A stretch of 40,364 bases of DNA from Acidimicrobiaceae bacterium (GTDB lineage: Bacteria > Actinomycetota > Acidimicrobiia > Acidimicrobiales > JAUTXP01). Every line of letters begins with the position of its first letter. Positions within the stretch are counted from its first letter, which is position 1. Positions 20,458 through 29,309 of this stretch are shown here, one piece after another. The position numbers and the translations under genes were made by a program. The DNA lies in assembly GCA_030837965.1 (NCBI GenBank), contig JAUTXP010000006.1:1-40364 (forward strand). The letters are read 5' to 3'. The notes under the pieces were generated by a model. That model made no database searches. It saw only the letters and a list, made by a program, of their open reading frames with translations, and was not told the origin of the DNA.

Positions 20458-21396
20458 TCAGGCCGCGTCCGACCCGGCGGCCACGGCGTCGGCAGCGGCG
20501 GCGGCGTCGGCGGCGGCGTCGGCGTCCAGCACCAGCCCCAGGGCCACCAAGGCCACCTCCACCTGCGCGGCCGACGGCTCTCGAGTGGTCAGGCGCTGCA
20601 AGGCCAGGCCCGGGGCCAGCATGCGGGCCACCCACGGCCGGTCGATATGGGCCGCGGCCCACTTGATGACCTCGTACGACAGTCCGGCCACCACCGGGAC
20701 CAAGGCCAGCCTGCTCACCACCAGCACGGCCAGTGCCGGTCGACCGATCAGCGGGTGGATAAGGACCGACACCACCATCACCACCAACAAAAACGTGGTC
20801 CCGCAGCGGGGATGGCGGGTGGTGAAGCGGTTGACCGACGCGGGCGTGAGCGGGGCGCCCGCCTCCAACGCGGTGATCGACTTGTGCTCGGCGCCGTGGT
20901 ACTCGTACACCCGTCGCAGGTCGGGCACCAGGCCCAGGCCGCCGATGTAGCCGACCAGCAGGCCGATGCGGATGACGCCCTCGATCAGGCTGAATCCCAC
21001 GCCGCCGTGGGAGCCGGGCAGCCGTCCGGCCACCAGGCCCGGCATCAAGAAGAACAGGCTGAGCACCGCGGCCACTCCCACCACCATGAAGGCCCGCTCG
21101 GCCAAGCGGGGCTTTGACTCGGCCACCTCGGCCCCGCCCAACTCGCTCTGTCGAGCGGCCCACTCCATGGCCTTGGCCCCGAGCCGCAGCGAGTCGACCA
21201 ACGCGACCACGCCTCGAACGACCGGCAGCCGCCGCCATCCCCGCCCGCCGCTCGCCACCGAGCCGGTCGTAGTGACAATCTCGCCCGACGGCTTGCGCAC
21301 GGCCACGGCCCACGTCGACGCGCCGCGCATGAGCACGCCGCCGAACACAGCTTGTCCCCCGTAGGCGCGCAGCGTCGCTTCCCTGCTCCTGCTCAC
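20458..21396 (-). CDS. DUF1385 family membrane protein
   Basis: The product (312 residues) matches DUF1385 (COG3872), a polytopic membrane family of unknown function. Signatures are YGGQAVFGGVLMRG near the N terminus, YEYHGAEHKSITALE in the middle and TTRHPRCGTTFLLVVMVVSV, with about five hydrophobic helices. The His/Glu/Cys motifs suggest metal binding. The tail is a low-complexity Asp/Ala run (DADAAADAAAAADAVAAGSD). I chose GTG 21396 because GATAAT ends exactly six bases upstream, a leaderless arrangement. An ATG at 21429 would add 11 residues. It follows nuoN of cluster B by 63 bases but probably has its own promoter. Confidence 0.85.
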   Translation of the reverse strand: MSRSREATLRAYGGQAVFGGVLMRGASTWAVAVRKPSGEIVTTTGSVASGGRGWRRLPVVRGVVALVDSLRLGAKAMEWAARQSELGGAEVAESKPRLAERAFMVVGVAAVLSLFFLMPGLVAGRLPGSHGGVGFSLIEGVIRIGLLVGYIGGLGLVPDLRRVYEYHGAEHKSITALEAGAPLTPASVNRFTTRHPRCGTTFLLVVMVVSVLIHPLIGRPALAVLVVSRLALVPVVAGLSYEVIKWAAAHIDRPWVARMLAPGLALQRLTTREPSAAQVEVALVALGLVLDADAAADAAAAADAVAAGSDAA

Positions 21397-21402
21397 ATCC
21401 GG

Positions 21403-21408
21403 ATTATC
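21403..21408 (-). promoter_or_regulatory. Putative leaderless -10 box of the DUF1385 gene
   Basis: GATAAT on the minus strand, matching TATAAT at five of six positions, ends six bases before GTG 21396. It helps choose that GTG over the ATG at 21429, which would lie upstream of the box. The intervening bases 21397-21402 contain no ribosome binding site. Confidence 0.45.
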
Positions 21409-21459
21409 GGCCCATTGCGCCAGCGACAAGAGGAATCAGGACGACACTCAGGACAACGG

Positions 21460-23010
21460 TCAGAACAACAGGTTGTGCGAGGCCTGGCGGGCGAACTCGA
21501 TCATGGGCTGAGGTGCGATGCCGAAGGCGAGGGTGAAGGCCACGGCCACCACCAGCACCACGCCGGTCCCAAACGGCAGCGGGATGCGAGGGGCGGCGGC
21601 CGCGTCCTCGTCGGAGAGCGGCGTGTACATCAACACGATCACCCGCAGATAGAAGAAGGCGGCGATGACCGCGGCCACCATGCCGATCAAGGCCAGCGCG
21701 TACGAGTGGGCCTGCACGGCCGCGCCGATCACGTAGAACTTGGCCAGGAAACCGGTGGTGAAGGGGATGCCGGCCTGGGCCATGAGGAGCACGGTGAAGG
21801 CCAGGGCCAGGGCAGGCCTTCGGGTGGCCAACCCTCGGTAGTTGTCGAGGTCGTGGGCGTCGTCGCCCCGCCTGCCCACCAGCGTCACCACCGCGAAGCT
21901 GCCCAGCACCATGAACGTGTAGGCCAGCAGGTAGTAGAGCGATCCGGCGATGCCCCTGTCGGTCGCGGCCTGCAACCCGATGAGCACATAGCCCGCGTGG
22001 CTGATGGACGAGTAGGCCAGCATGCGCTTGATGTCGCTCTGGACCACGGCCAAGGTCGAGCCCACCAGCAGGGTCAGCACGGCCAACGCCCAGACGAGCG
22101 GCTGCCAGTCCAGACGTTGCGACCCGAAGGTGGTGAACAGCACGCGCAGCAGGCCCGCAAAGCCTGCCGCCTTGGCCGCCGCGGCCATGAACCCGGTGAC
22201 GGGGGTAGGCGCGCCCTGGTACACGTCCGGCGTCCACGCGTGGAAAGGGACGGCCGCCACCTTGAAGCCCAGGCCGACGAGGATCAGCACCAGCCCGGCC
22301 AGCAGGAGGCCGTCGTTGGTCACCACGTTCTGGGCCAGGAACGAGCCGATCTCCACCAGGTTGGTGGACCCCGTGGCCCCGTACATCAAGGCGATGCCGT
22401 AGAGGAACAGGGCGGACGAGAAGGCGCCAAGGATGAAGTACTTCATGGCCGCCTCGCGCGACTCGGCCCTGCGGCGGTGATAGCCGGTGAGGACGTACAA
22501 GGCGATGGACAGGATCTCCAGGCCGAGGAACAGCACGATCAAGTCGTTGGCCGTGGCCATGAACATGCCGCCCGCGGCACTGAGCAGCACCAGCACGTAG
22601 AACTCAGGCCCGTCCAGGCCCTCTCGCCGAAGATACGAGTCGGCCAACAGCGCGCCGAGCACGACGGCCACCGCGATCACGATCATCATGAAGCAGGCGA
22701 AGCCGTCCACCACCAAGGCGTTGGCCACCGCCCGGTACGAGCCGTGGACCACGACCTCCCGCCACTTCATCCACGCCGCCACTCCGGACGCCGCGCCCGC
22801 GGCCACCGTGAACCAGGCGTACAAGCCCTTGCCGGGCCGGGGCCGCACCAACGACACGGCCAGCAACAGGGCCAGCGCCGATCCCAACAGGATCAAGTGC
22901 GGGACCATGGCCGAGTACTCGACGGACGGCAGCCGAAGCGGCTGCAACTGGTCGGCCGCGCCGCCGGAGGGCGCGACCTGGGCCAGCAGCGCAGCGCCGA
23001 GAGCGGCCAT
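21460..23010 (-). CDS. nuoN: Complex I subunit N, cluster B
   Basis: The 516-residue antiporter-like membrane subunit has LGLEILSIALYVLTGYHRRR, AMKYFILGAFSSALFLYG, FHAWTPDVYQGAPTPVTGF with the channel Lys in AAAKAAGF, MLAYSSISHAGYVLIG and GIPFTTGFLAKFYVI. It is the last gene of cluster B. The ATG shares one base with the nuoM TGA. The frame is open upstream in non-homologous sequence, so the start was placed at the overlap. A loop DAHDLDNYRGLATRRPALA matches the usual NuoN pattern. Confidence 0.96.
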   Translation of the reverse strand: MAALGAALLAQVAPSGGAADQLQPLRLPSVEYSAMVPHLILLGSALALLLAVSLVRPRPGKGLYAWFTVAAGAASGVAAWMKWREVVVHGSYRAVANALVVDGFACFMMIVIAVAVVLGALLADSYLRREGLDGPEFYVLVLLSAAGGMFMATANDLIVLFLGLEILSIALYVLTGYHRRRAESREAAMKYFILGAFSSALFLYGIALMYGATGSTNLVEIGSFLAQNVVTNDGLLLAGLVLILVGLGFKVAAVPFHAWTPDVYQGAPTPVTGFMAAAAKAAGFAGLLRVLFTTFGSQRLDWQPLVWALAVLTLLVGSTLAVVQSDIKRMLAYSSISHAGYVLIGLQAATDRGIAGSLYYLLAYTFMVLGSFAVVTLVGRRGDDAHDLDNYRGLATRRPALALAFTVLLMAQAGIPFTTGFLAKFYVIGAAVQAHSYALALIGMVAAVIAAFFYLRVIVLMYTPLSDEDAAAAPRIPLPFGTGVVLVVAVAFTLAFGIAPQPMIEFARQASHNLLF

Positions 23011-24560
23011 CACTTGTCGCCTCCCGCGGCCACGCCCGGCTGATGGAAGTCGCTGTGCGACTCGACGTGGCTCAAGAGCCGCTCCACCGAAGGCTGCACC
23101 CGGTCGAGCACGGGCTTCGGGTACACGCCGAGGAACACGATGAGAACAAGCAGCGGAGCCATGACGCCCCGCTCCCGCCAGGTCATGTCGGGCAGGTTGG
23201 CATTGTCGTCCGTGGGCTCGCCGTGGAACACGCGCTGGTAGGCCCACAGCAGATAGACGGCGGCCAGGATGACGCCGGTGGTGGCCACCACGGCCCACCA
23301 CCGATGGGTGACGAACGTGCCGATGAGGATGAGGAACTCGCCCACGAAGCCGTTGAGCCCGGGGAGTCCGACCGACGAGAGCATGACCACCATGAAGACG
23401 CCGCCCAGCAGGGGCATGGACTTCCACAGCCCGTTCAACTCGGCGATCTGTCGGGTGTGGCGGCGCTCGTAGATCATCCCCACCAAGAGGAACAGCGCCC
23501 CGGTGGACAGGCCGTGGTTCACCATCTGGACCACGCCGCCGGTCAGGCCTTGCGACGTGAAGGCGAACGTGCCCAGCACGATGAACCCGAGGTGGGCCAC
23601 GGACGAGTAGGCCACCAGCCGCTTCAAGTCCCGCTGGACGGCGGCCACCAGCGCGCCATAGGTGATGCCGATGACGGCCAACGTCAACAGCACGGGCGCC
23701 AAGTCCACCGACGCCTTCGGGAACAGGTAGAGCCCGAAGCGGACCAAGCCGTACGTGCCCAGCTTCAACAGCACGCCGGCCAGGATCACCGAGCCCGCAG
23801 TGGGCGCCTCGGTGTGGGCGTCGGGCAGCCACGTGTGCACAGGGAAGAGCGGCACCTTGACGGCGAAGCCCAAGGCGAAGGCCAGGAAGATCCAGCGGGC
23901 CGTGGAGGCGGCCAAGGCCTGCCGGTTGGCCAACTCGACCAAGTCGAAGGTGAGGGGGTGCCCGCCCTTGGTCGAAAGGAACACCAAGGCCAGCAGGCCG
24001 ACGAGCATGAAGGCCGAGCCGAACAGGGTGTAGAGGAAGAACTTGAGTGAGGCGTAGACCCGGTTCTCATAGCCCCAGCCCGCGATGATGAAGTACATCG
24101 GGACGAGGGTCAGCTCGAAGAACAAGAAGAACACGAGCAGGTCCAAGGCCAGGAACGAGCCGAGGCAGGCGCCTTCGAGAACCAGCATCCAGGCCACGTA
24201 GGACTTCACGTCCCGACGCACCTTGGGCCCGGCCAGCGCGATGGGGAACAGCACCCCGGTGAGCACGACGAGGAACAGCGAGATGCCGTCCACGCCGAGC
24301 TTCCACGAGATGCCCCAGTCCCGCACCCACTCGTGCTCGGTGACGAACTGGAAGCCGGACCGCTTGACCTCGAAGTCGACCAGGGCCACGACAGTGAGCA
24401 GGCCGGTGGCGATGCTGGCCAGCAGGCCCACGAACTTCACCATCTCCGGGCGGCTGCGGGGGATGAGGGCGACGACTGCGGCCATGACGATGGGCAGCAG
24501 CACCATGGTGCTCAGCAGCGGGAAGCCCGCCGTGCCCGTGCCCGTCTCCAGCGCGATCAC
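23010..24560 (-). CDS. nuoM: Complex I subunit M, cluster B
   Basis: The 516-residue antiporter-like subunit has FFLFFELTLVPMYFIIAGWG with the conserved Glu, YASLKFFLYTLFGSAFMLVG, FPVHTWLPDAHTEAPTAGS, LLKLGTYGLVRF, RDLKRLVAYSSVAHLGF and VGLPGLNGFVGEFLIL. The GTG start forms a GTGA overlap with the nuoL stop codon. Open frame continues upstream into the nuoL 3' end and was rejected as non-homologous. It shares the NuoM architecture of copy A but is clearly diverged. Confidence 0.96.
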   Translation of the reverse strand: MIALETGTGTAGFPLLSTMVLLPIVMAAVVALIPRSRPEMVKFVGLLASIATGLLTVVALVDFEVKRSGFQFVTEHEWVRDWGISWKLGVDGISLFLVVLTGVLFPIALAGPKVRRDVKSYVAWMLVLEGACLGSFLALDLLVFFLFFELTLVPMYFIIAGWGYENRVYASLKFFLYTLFGSAFMLVGLLALVFLSTKGGHPLTFDLVELANRQALAASTARWIFLAFALGFAVKVPLFPVHTWLPDAHTEAPTAGSVILAGVLLKLGTYGLVRFGLYLFPKASVDLAPVLLTLAVIGITYGALVAAVQRDLKRLVAYSSVAHLGFIVLGTFAFTSQGLTGGVVQMVNHGLSTGALFLLVGMIYERRHTRQIAELNGLWKSMPLLGGVFMVVMLSSVGLPGLNGFVGEFLILIGTFVTHRWWAVVATTGVILAAVYLLWAYQRVFHGEPTDDNANLPDMTWRERGVMAPLLVLIVFLGVYPKPVLDRVQPSVERLLSHVESHSDFHQPGVAAGGDK

Positions 24561-26536
24561 AGGCCCATCCTCGCCACCGCGTAGCCCAGCAGCAGGACCG
24601 CGCCGGCAGCGATGCCGAGCGCGTAGTTGCGGACATAGCCGCTCTGGGCCTTGCGCAACTGTGCGCCTCCCAACCGGACCAGGCTGCCTGCGCCGTTGAC
24701 GGCCCCGTCCACCACGGCCCGGTCGACGGCGGCCGACTCGGCGGCCAGCAGCCCGCCGCCCGTGCCGAACAGGAACGAGTAGAGCGCGTCCACACCCCAC
24801 GCCCTGCGCAGTACCTCCGGCTCGAGCCTGGCCCGGTCGGGTCGGGTCGCCCACAGCCGGAAGCCCACCACGATGGCGACGATGGCCAGCCCGCTCACCG
24901 CCGCGCCGATGGCCACCTTCGTGCCGGTGGCCACGTGCAGCTCGGGGGCGAACTGGCCGACCACGGGGTGCAGCCAGCGCTCCAAGAAGGCAGCCTTGCC
25001 GAAGGGCAGGTTGATGGCCCCGCCCACCAACGACAAGAAGGCAAGCACGCCGAGGGGAACGGTCATCGTCCAGGGCGACTCGTGGGGCTCGGCCGCGTGC
25101 CCGTCGTGGGCGCCATGCCCATTGGCGGCGACCGGCTCGGGCTCGGTCAACTCCTCCTTGTCACCGGTGTCACCGGTGTCACCGGTGTCAGAAGTCCCCG
25201 TCGAGTCGGCCCGTCGCCAGCGCTCCTCGCCGAAGAACACCAGGGCCACTTGGCGGGTCATGTAGTAGGCGGTGAGGCCCGCGGTGAACACGCCGATGGC
25301 CCAGAGGGCCTTGTTGTCGGCCCAGGCCGCGGCCAGGATGTCGTCCTTCGACCAGAAGCCGGCCAGGCCAGGGAATCCCGCGATGGCCAGCCAGCCGATG
25401 ATGAAGGTCACCGACGTGATCGGCATCCACTTGCGCAGCGAGCCCATGCGCTTCATGTCCTGCTCGTCGTGCAGGCCGTGGATCACCGAGCCCGCGCCGA
25501 GGAACAACAGGGCCTTGAAGAAGGCGTGGGTCACCATGTGGAAGATGGCGGCCACGTACGCGCCCGTCCCCACGGCGAGGAACATGAACCCCAACTGCGA
25601 GATGGTCGAGTAGGCCAGCACTTTCTTGATGTCGTCCTGGGCGCAGGCGATGGTGGCCGCGAACAAGGCGGTCAACACGCCGACCCACGCGATGAGGTGC
25701 TGCACGCTCTGCACCTCGTGCAGCACCGGGCTCATGCGGGCCATGAGATACACGCCCGCGGTCACCATGGTGGCCGCGTGGATCAGGGCCGAGACAGGCG
25801 TGGGGCCCTCCATGGCGTCGGGCAGCCAGACGTAGAGCGGGAGCTGGGCCGACTTGCCGCACGCGCCCAGGAACAGCAACAAGGCCATGGCCACCAAGGT
25901 GGTGTGGGCCGCCCCGTCGACCTGGGCGAACATGCCCTTATAGGTCAAGGTGCCGAAGGTCGAGAAGGCCAGGAAGGTGGCGATGAGGAAGCCGAAGTCG
26001 CCTACCCGGTTGGTGACGAACGCCTTCTTGCCCGCGACCGCGGCCGTCTCCCGCTCGAACCAGAACGAGATGAGCAGGTACGAGCAGGCGCCCACGCCTT
26101 CCCACCCCAAGAAGGTGATGAGCAGGTTGTCGCCCAGCACCAGCATGAGCATGGAGAAGGCGAACAGGTTGAGGTAGACGAAGAAGCGGGGGTAGCGGCT
26201 GTCCCCGTGCATGTAGCCCACCGCGTAGAGGTGGATGAGCGTGCCCACGCCGGTGACGAACAGGCACATGGTCATCGACAGCGGGTCCACCAACAGCGAG
26301 GCCTTGACGTGGAGGCCGCCCACGTCGAGCCAGGTGAAGACCGACTTGGTGACGCTGCGTCCGTCCACGTCCGTGGCCAACAGGGCGGCGAAGGTGACGA
26401 CCGACGCCACGAAGGACGAGCCGATGGCCGCAGTCGCCAGCCAGCCCGAGAGCGGGTCGCCCAGGCGCTTGCCCATCAGCACCAGCGCGGCGAAGCCGAG
26501 CAGGGGCAGGAGCGGGATCAGGTAGACGGCGTTCAT
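24557..26536 (-). CDS. nuoL: Complex I subunit L, cluster B
   Basis: The 659-residue distal antiporter-like subunit has WEGVGACSYLLISFWFERE, KKAFVTNRVGDFGFLIA, LYVWLPDAMEGPTPVSALIH, AATMVTAGVYLMARMSPVL and DIKKVLAYSTISQLGFMFLA. Near residue 450 a cytoplasmic or periplasmic loop contains a repeat (DTGDTGDTGD) encoded by 9-bp tandem units, followed by an acidic stretch and HGAHDGHAAEPHESPW. The ATG lies 13 bases after the nuoK stop codon. Confidence 0.96.
   Translation of the reverse strand: MNAVYLIPLLPLLGFAALVLMGKRLGDPLSGWLATAAIGSSFVASVVTFAALLATDVDGRSVTKSVFTWLDVGGLHVKASLLVDPLSMTMCLFVTGVGTLIHLYAVGYMHGDSRYPRFFVYLNLFAFSMLMLVLGDNLLITFLGWEGVGACSYLLISFWFERETAAVAGKKAFVTNRVGDFGFLIATFLAFSTFGTLTYKGMFAQVDGAAHTTLVAMALLLFLGACGKSAQLPLYVWLPDAMEGPTPVSALIHAATMVTAGVYLMARMSPVLHEVQSVQHLIAWVGVLTALFAATIACAQDDIKKVLAYSTISQLGFMFLAVGTGAYVAAIFHMVTHAFFKALLFLGAGSVIHGLHDEQDMKRMGSLRKWMPITSVTFIIGWLAIAGFPGLAGFWSKDDILAAAWADNKALWAIGVFTAGLTAYYMTRQVALVFFGEERWRRADSTGTSDTGDTGDTGDKEELTEPEPVAANGHGAHDGHAAEPHESPWTMTVPLGVLAFLSLVGGAINLPFGKAAFLERWLHPVVGQFAPELHVATGTKVAIGAAVSGLAIVAIVVGFRLWATRPDRARLEPEVLRRAWGVDALYSFLFGTGGGLLAAESAAVDRAVVDGAVNGAGSLVRLGGAQLRKAQSGYVRNYALGIAAGAVLLLGYAVARMGL
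25161..25190. repeat. 9-bp tandem repeat inside nuoL (cluster B)
   Basis: TCACCGGTG is repeated three times exactly (25161-25187), followed by a partial unit TCA. In the minus-strand frame it encodes repeated Asp-Thr-Gly, so unit gain or loss would keep the frame. Confidence 0.9.
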
Positions 26537-26549
26537 CAGCGGGGAGCCC

Positions 26550-26855
26550 TCATCCCTTCAGGATGTGGAGGTCGTCGGCCGTGGCCGCGGCCCGCCGTCG
26601 GAAGATGGACACGATGATCCCGAGGCCGACCACGACCTCGGCCGCGGCCACCACCAGCACGAAGAAGACCAGGGCCTGTCCACCGATGTCGTCGAGCATG
26701 CGGGCGAAGGTCACGAAGGTCAGGTTGACGGCGTTGAGCATCAGCTCCACGCACATGAACATGACCAAGACGTTGCGCCGGACCAAGAGGCCCACCGCGC
26801 CGATGGTGAACAGCGCGGCGGCCACGGCCAAGTACCACTCGCCCCCCAGACTCAT
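26550..26855 (-). CDS. nuoK: Complex I subunit K, cluster B
   Basis: The 101-residue, three-helix membrane subunit has both buried glutamates of the family: E37 in [11 protein letters not shown] and E73 in [12 protein letters not shown]. The C terminus DDLHILKG matches the usual ending. The ATG overlaps the nuoJ stop as ATGA. Copy A of this gene (12151-12450) has the same length class but differs in most of the helical residues. Confidence 0.96.
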   Translation of the reverse strand: MSLGGEWYLAVAAALFTIGAVGLLVRRNVLVMFMCVELMLNAVNLTFVTFARMLDDIGGQALVFFVLVVAAAEVVVGLGIIVSIFRRRAAATADDLHILKG

Positions 26856-27448
26856 TGACCCTGCGTCTCCTCGTGGGGCACGCGCCGGGCCAGCACGACG
26901 GCGCCGACCACCGCGATGACGAGCAGGGCGGACGTGATCTCGAACGGCAGCAGGTAGCGGGTGAAGATGGACCGGGCCAGCTTCTCGATGTTGGTGCCGG
27001 GCCCGCCCGCCTGCCCGGCGGTGGCCAGGTTGCCGGTGGCCCAGTTGGCCGTACCGCCCAGGATGATCAGCTCGGCCAAAGCGACGATGCCCAGCCCGAT
27101 GGCGATGGGCCGTTGCCCGGGCAAGTCCTCGGCCGCTTGAGCGTCCTCGCGGTCCACGCCCAACAGCATGATGACGAACAGGAAGAGCACGACGATGGCG
27201 CCCGCGTAGACGATCACCTGCACCGCGGCCAGGAAGTGGGCGTCTTGGGCCACGAACATCACGGCGATGCCGAACAGGGTCATCACCAGCATGAGGGCGG
27301 CATGCACGGGGTTGCGCGAGAGCACCACGCCCAGGGCGCCCGACAACACGATGGCGGCGGAGGCCGCGAACACGGCGATGTCGACCTTCGACGTGGACGT
27401 GGACGCGGCGAGCAACAGTCCGTGGGCCACCGGCCCCAGCATGGCCAT
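26852..27448 (-). CDS. nuoJ: Complex I subunit J, cluster B
   Basis: The 198-residue membrane subunit has [40 protein letters not shown] and [20 protein letters not shown]. The start ATG 27448 shares one base with the nuoI TGA. A GTG immediately before it (27451) is an alternative. It is longer than copy A mainly because of a hydrophilic loop near 105-115 ([16 protein letters not shown]) and a Gly-rich segment around 135-150. Codon usage changes around this gene's 5' end and nuoI. Confidence 0.94.
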   Translation of the reverse strand: MAMLGPVAHGLLLAASTSTSKVDIAVFAASAAIVLSGALGVVLSRNPVHAALMLVMTLFGIAVMFVAQDAHFLAAVQVIVYAGAIVVLFLFVIMLLGVDREDAQAAEDLPGQRPIAIGLGIVALAELIILGGTANWATGNLATAGQAGGPGTNIEKLARSIFTRYLLPFEITSALLVIAVVGAVVLARRVPHEETQGQ

Positions 27449-28083
27449 CACGGTGTGTGCGTCTCCGCCGACTCGGGCCCCTCGGGCTCGGGCTCGTCGG
27501 CCGACTGACCGGGCTCGGGGGCGCGCACGCCGTACCCCAACTCGCCCGACCACTGGACGGTGCCCTCGTAGGCGGCCGACCCGCTCGGCGCGGTGGCCCG
27601 GACCCATGCGGACGTGTGCTCGTCCTCGCCCGGCCGCCAGTCCTCCCAGGGCAGGTGCTGCGGCCTGCCCTGGTCGTCCACCAGCAGCTCGGCCTTGGTG
27701 TAGATGGCGTCGCGGCGGTCGGTGAAGGAGAACTCGAACAGCTTCGACTCGGTGATGGCCTCGGTGGGGCAGGCCTCCACGCAGAGGTCGCAGTGGATGC
27801 AGCGCAGGTAGTTGATCTCGTAGACGAACCCGAAGCGCTCGCCGGGCGAGACGGGGGCGTCGGGCGGGTTGTCGGCCCCCCGGACGTAGATGCACCGGGC
27901 CGGGCACACGCCGGCGCACAGCTCGCAGCCGATGCACTTCTCCATTCCGTCCTCGTAGCGGTTGAGGACGTGGCGGCCGTGGAAGCGCGCCGGCTTGGGG
28001 CGCTTCTCGTCCGGGTACTCGTTGGTGACCCGGTCCTCGAACATCGTCTTGAGCGTGACTTTGAAGCCGTCGAGGTAGCCCAT
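27448..28083 (-). CDS. nuoI: Complex I subunit I (2x[4Fe-4S]), cluster B
   Basis: The 211-residue ferredoxin-like subunit has cluster motifs [11 protein letters not shown] (C50, C53, C56, C60) and [11 protein letters not shown] (C95, C98, C101, C105). It relays electrons from NuoG to NuoB. It is longer than copy A (163) through a C-terminal extension of about 60 residues rich in Glu, Pro and Ser that is probably disordered. The ATG shares one base with the nuoH TAA (TAATG). Confidence 0.96.
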   Translation of the reverse strand: MGYLDGFKVTLKTMFEDRVTNEYPDEKRPKPARFHGRHVLNRYEDGMEKCIGCELCAGVCPARCIYVRGADNPPDAPVSPGERFGFVYEINYLRCIHCDLCVEACPTEAITESKLFEFSFTDRRDAIYTKAELLVDDQGRPQHLPWEDWRPGEDEHTSAWVRATAPSGSAAYEGTVQWSGELGYGVRAPEPGQSADEPEPEGPESAETHTP

Positions 28084-29309
28084 TACCGGTTCACGTCCTC
28101 CCGCGACACTTCCCCGAGGGACACTTCACCGAGGGACACTTCGCCGAGCGCGGCGGGGGACAGGTCGGCGTCGTCCATCTGGCCCAGGGTGAGGGCCGCG
28201 CTCAGCGCCCACCAGCCCAGCGCCCCCACCGCCACGCCGCCGCCGAGGACGAAGCCCAGGTTCCAGCCTTCGAGGCGGCCGATGCGCAGGGCGGCCACCA
28301 GCAGCAGCCAGAACAGGGAGGCGGGGATGAGCTTCTTCCAGCCCAGGTCCATGAGCTGGTCGTAACGGAACCGGGGCAGGGTGGCCCGCAGCCACACGTA
28401 GATGAAGAGGAAGACGAGCAGCTTGAGGAAGAACCACACGATCGGCCACAGGGAGGGGAGGAAGCTGATGGCGGGACCGTTGGGGCCGCCCAAGAAGAGG
28501 GTGACCACCATGGCCGAGATGGTGACCGTGTTCATGAACTCGGCCAGGAAGAAGAGGGCGAACCGGATCGAGGAGTACTCGGTGTGGAACCCGCCCACCA
28601 GCTCCTGCTCCGCCTCCACCAGGTCGAACGGGGGCCGGTTGGCCTCGGCGGTGGCGGCGATGAGGAACACCACGAAGGGCACCACGCCCAGGGAGAAGAT
28701 GTTCCAGCGGAAGAGGCTGTCCTGGGCGGCGACGATGTCGTGGGTGGACAGAGAGCCGGCGGAGAGAACCGCCGCCGCCACCGCCAGGGCCATGGCCGCC
28801 TCGTAGGACACCATCTGGGCCGACGCCCGCACCGAGCCCAGCAGGGGGTACTTCGAGCCCGACGACCAACCGGCCAGCATCACGCCGTAGACCGCGATCG
28901 ACGACATGGCCAGGAGGAAGAGGACGCCGATGGGCGGATCGGCCAGCTGCAGGAACGTCTTGTGGCCGGCGATGGAGATGGTGCCGCCGATGGGGACGAT
29001 GGCGAAGGACGCGAAGGCGGGGAGGATGGAGAGGAACGGGGCCAGGCGGAACACCCGCCGGTCGGCCAGCTCGGGGAGCAGGTCCTCCTTGAAGAAGAGC
29101 TTGGTGCCGTCGGCCAGGGTCTGGAGGATCCCCCACGGCCCGGCCCGGTTGGGGCCGATGCGGCTCTGCATGTCGGAGATGACCTTGCGCTCGAACCACA
29201 CCATGAGCATCACCGCCACCAGCAGGAACACGAAGACGACGATGACCTTGAGCAGGACGATAAGCACGACGGCGGTGTCGATCCCGTCGACGAAAAGCGG
29301 GTCGCCCAC
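28083..29309 (-). CDS. nuoH: Complex I subunit H, cluster B, with repeat tail
   Basis: The 408-residue quinone-channel subunit has [59 protein letters not shown] and [18 protein letters not shown]. It is longer than copy A (341). The extra part is C-terminal: a membrane-like segment ([21 protein letters not shown]) and then a hydrophilic tail with three tandem GEVS units encoded by 15-bp repeats. The GTG start follows the nuoG TAA with no spacer. Confidence 0.95.
   Translation of the reverse strand: MGDPLFVDGIDTAVVLIVLLKVIVVFVFLLVAVMLMVWFERKVISDMQSRIGPNRAGPWGILQTLADGTKLFFKEDLLPELADRRVFRLAPFLSILPAFASFAIVPIGGTISIAGHKTFLQLADPPIGVLFLLAMSSIAVYGVMLAGWSSGSKYPLLGSVRASAQMVSYEAAMALAVAAAVLSAGSLSTHDIVAAQDSLFRWNIFSLGVVPFVVFLIAATAEANRPPFDLVEAEQELVGGFHTEYSSIRFALFFLAEFMNTVTISAMVVTLFLGGPNGPAISFLPSLWPIVWFFLKLLVFLFIYVWLRATLPRFRYDQLMDLGWKKLIPASLFWLLLVAALRIGRLEGWNLGFVLGGGVAVGALGWWALSAALTLGQMDDADLSPAALGEVSLGEVSLGEVSREDVNR
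28105..28149. repeat. 15-bp tandem repeat at the nuoH 3' end (cluster B)
   Basis: Three tandem 15-bp units start GACACTTC and differ at only a few positions (28105-28119, 28120-28134, 28135-28149). In frame they encode repeated Leu-Gly-Glu-Val-Ser in the last 25 residues of NuoH. Confidence 0.9.

Noticed and set aside
21430-21460. Possible repeat array after nuoN of cluster B (ATCAGGAC/CTCAGGAC/GGTCAGAAC)
   Set aside because: Units are short and imperfect, and part of the run is the nuoN stop region. It is too weak to call.
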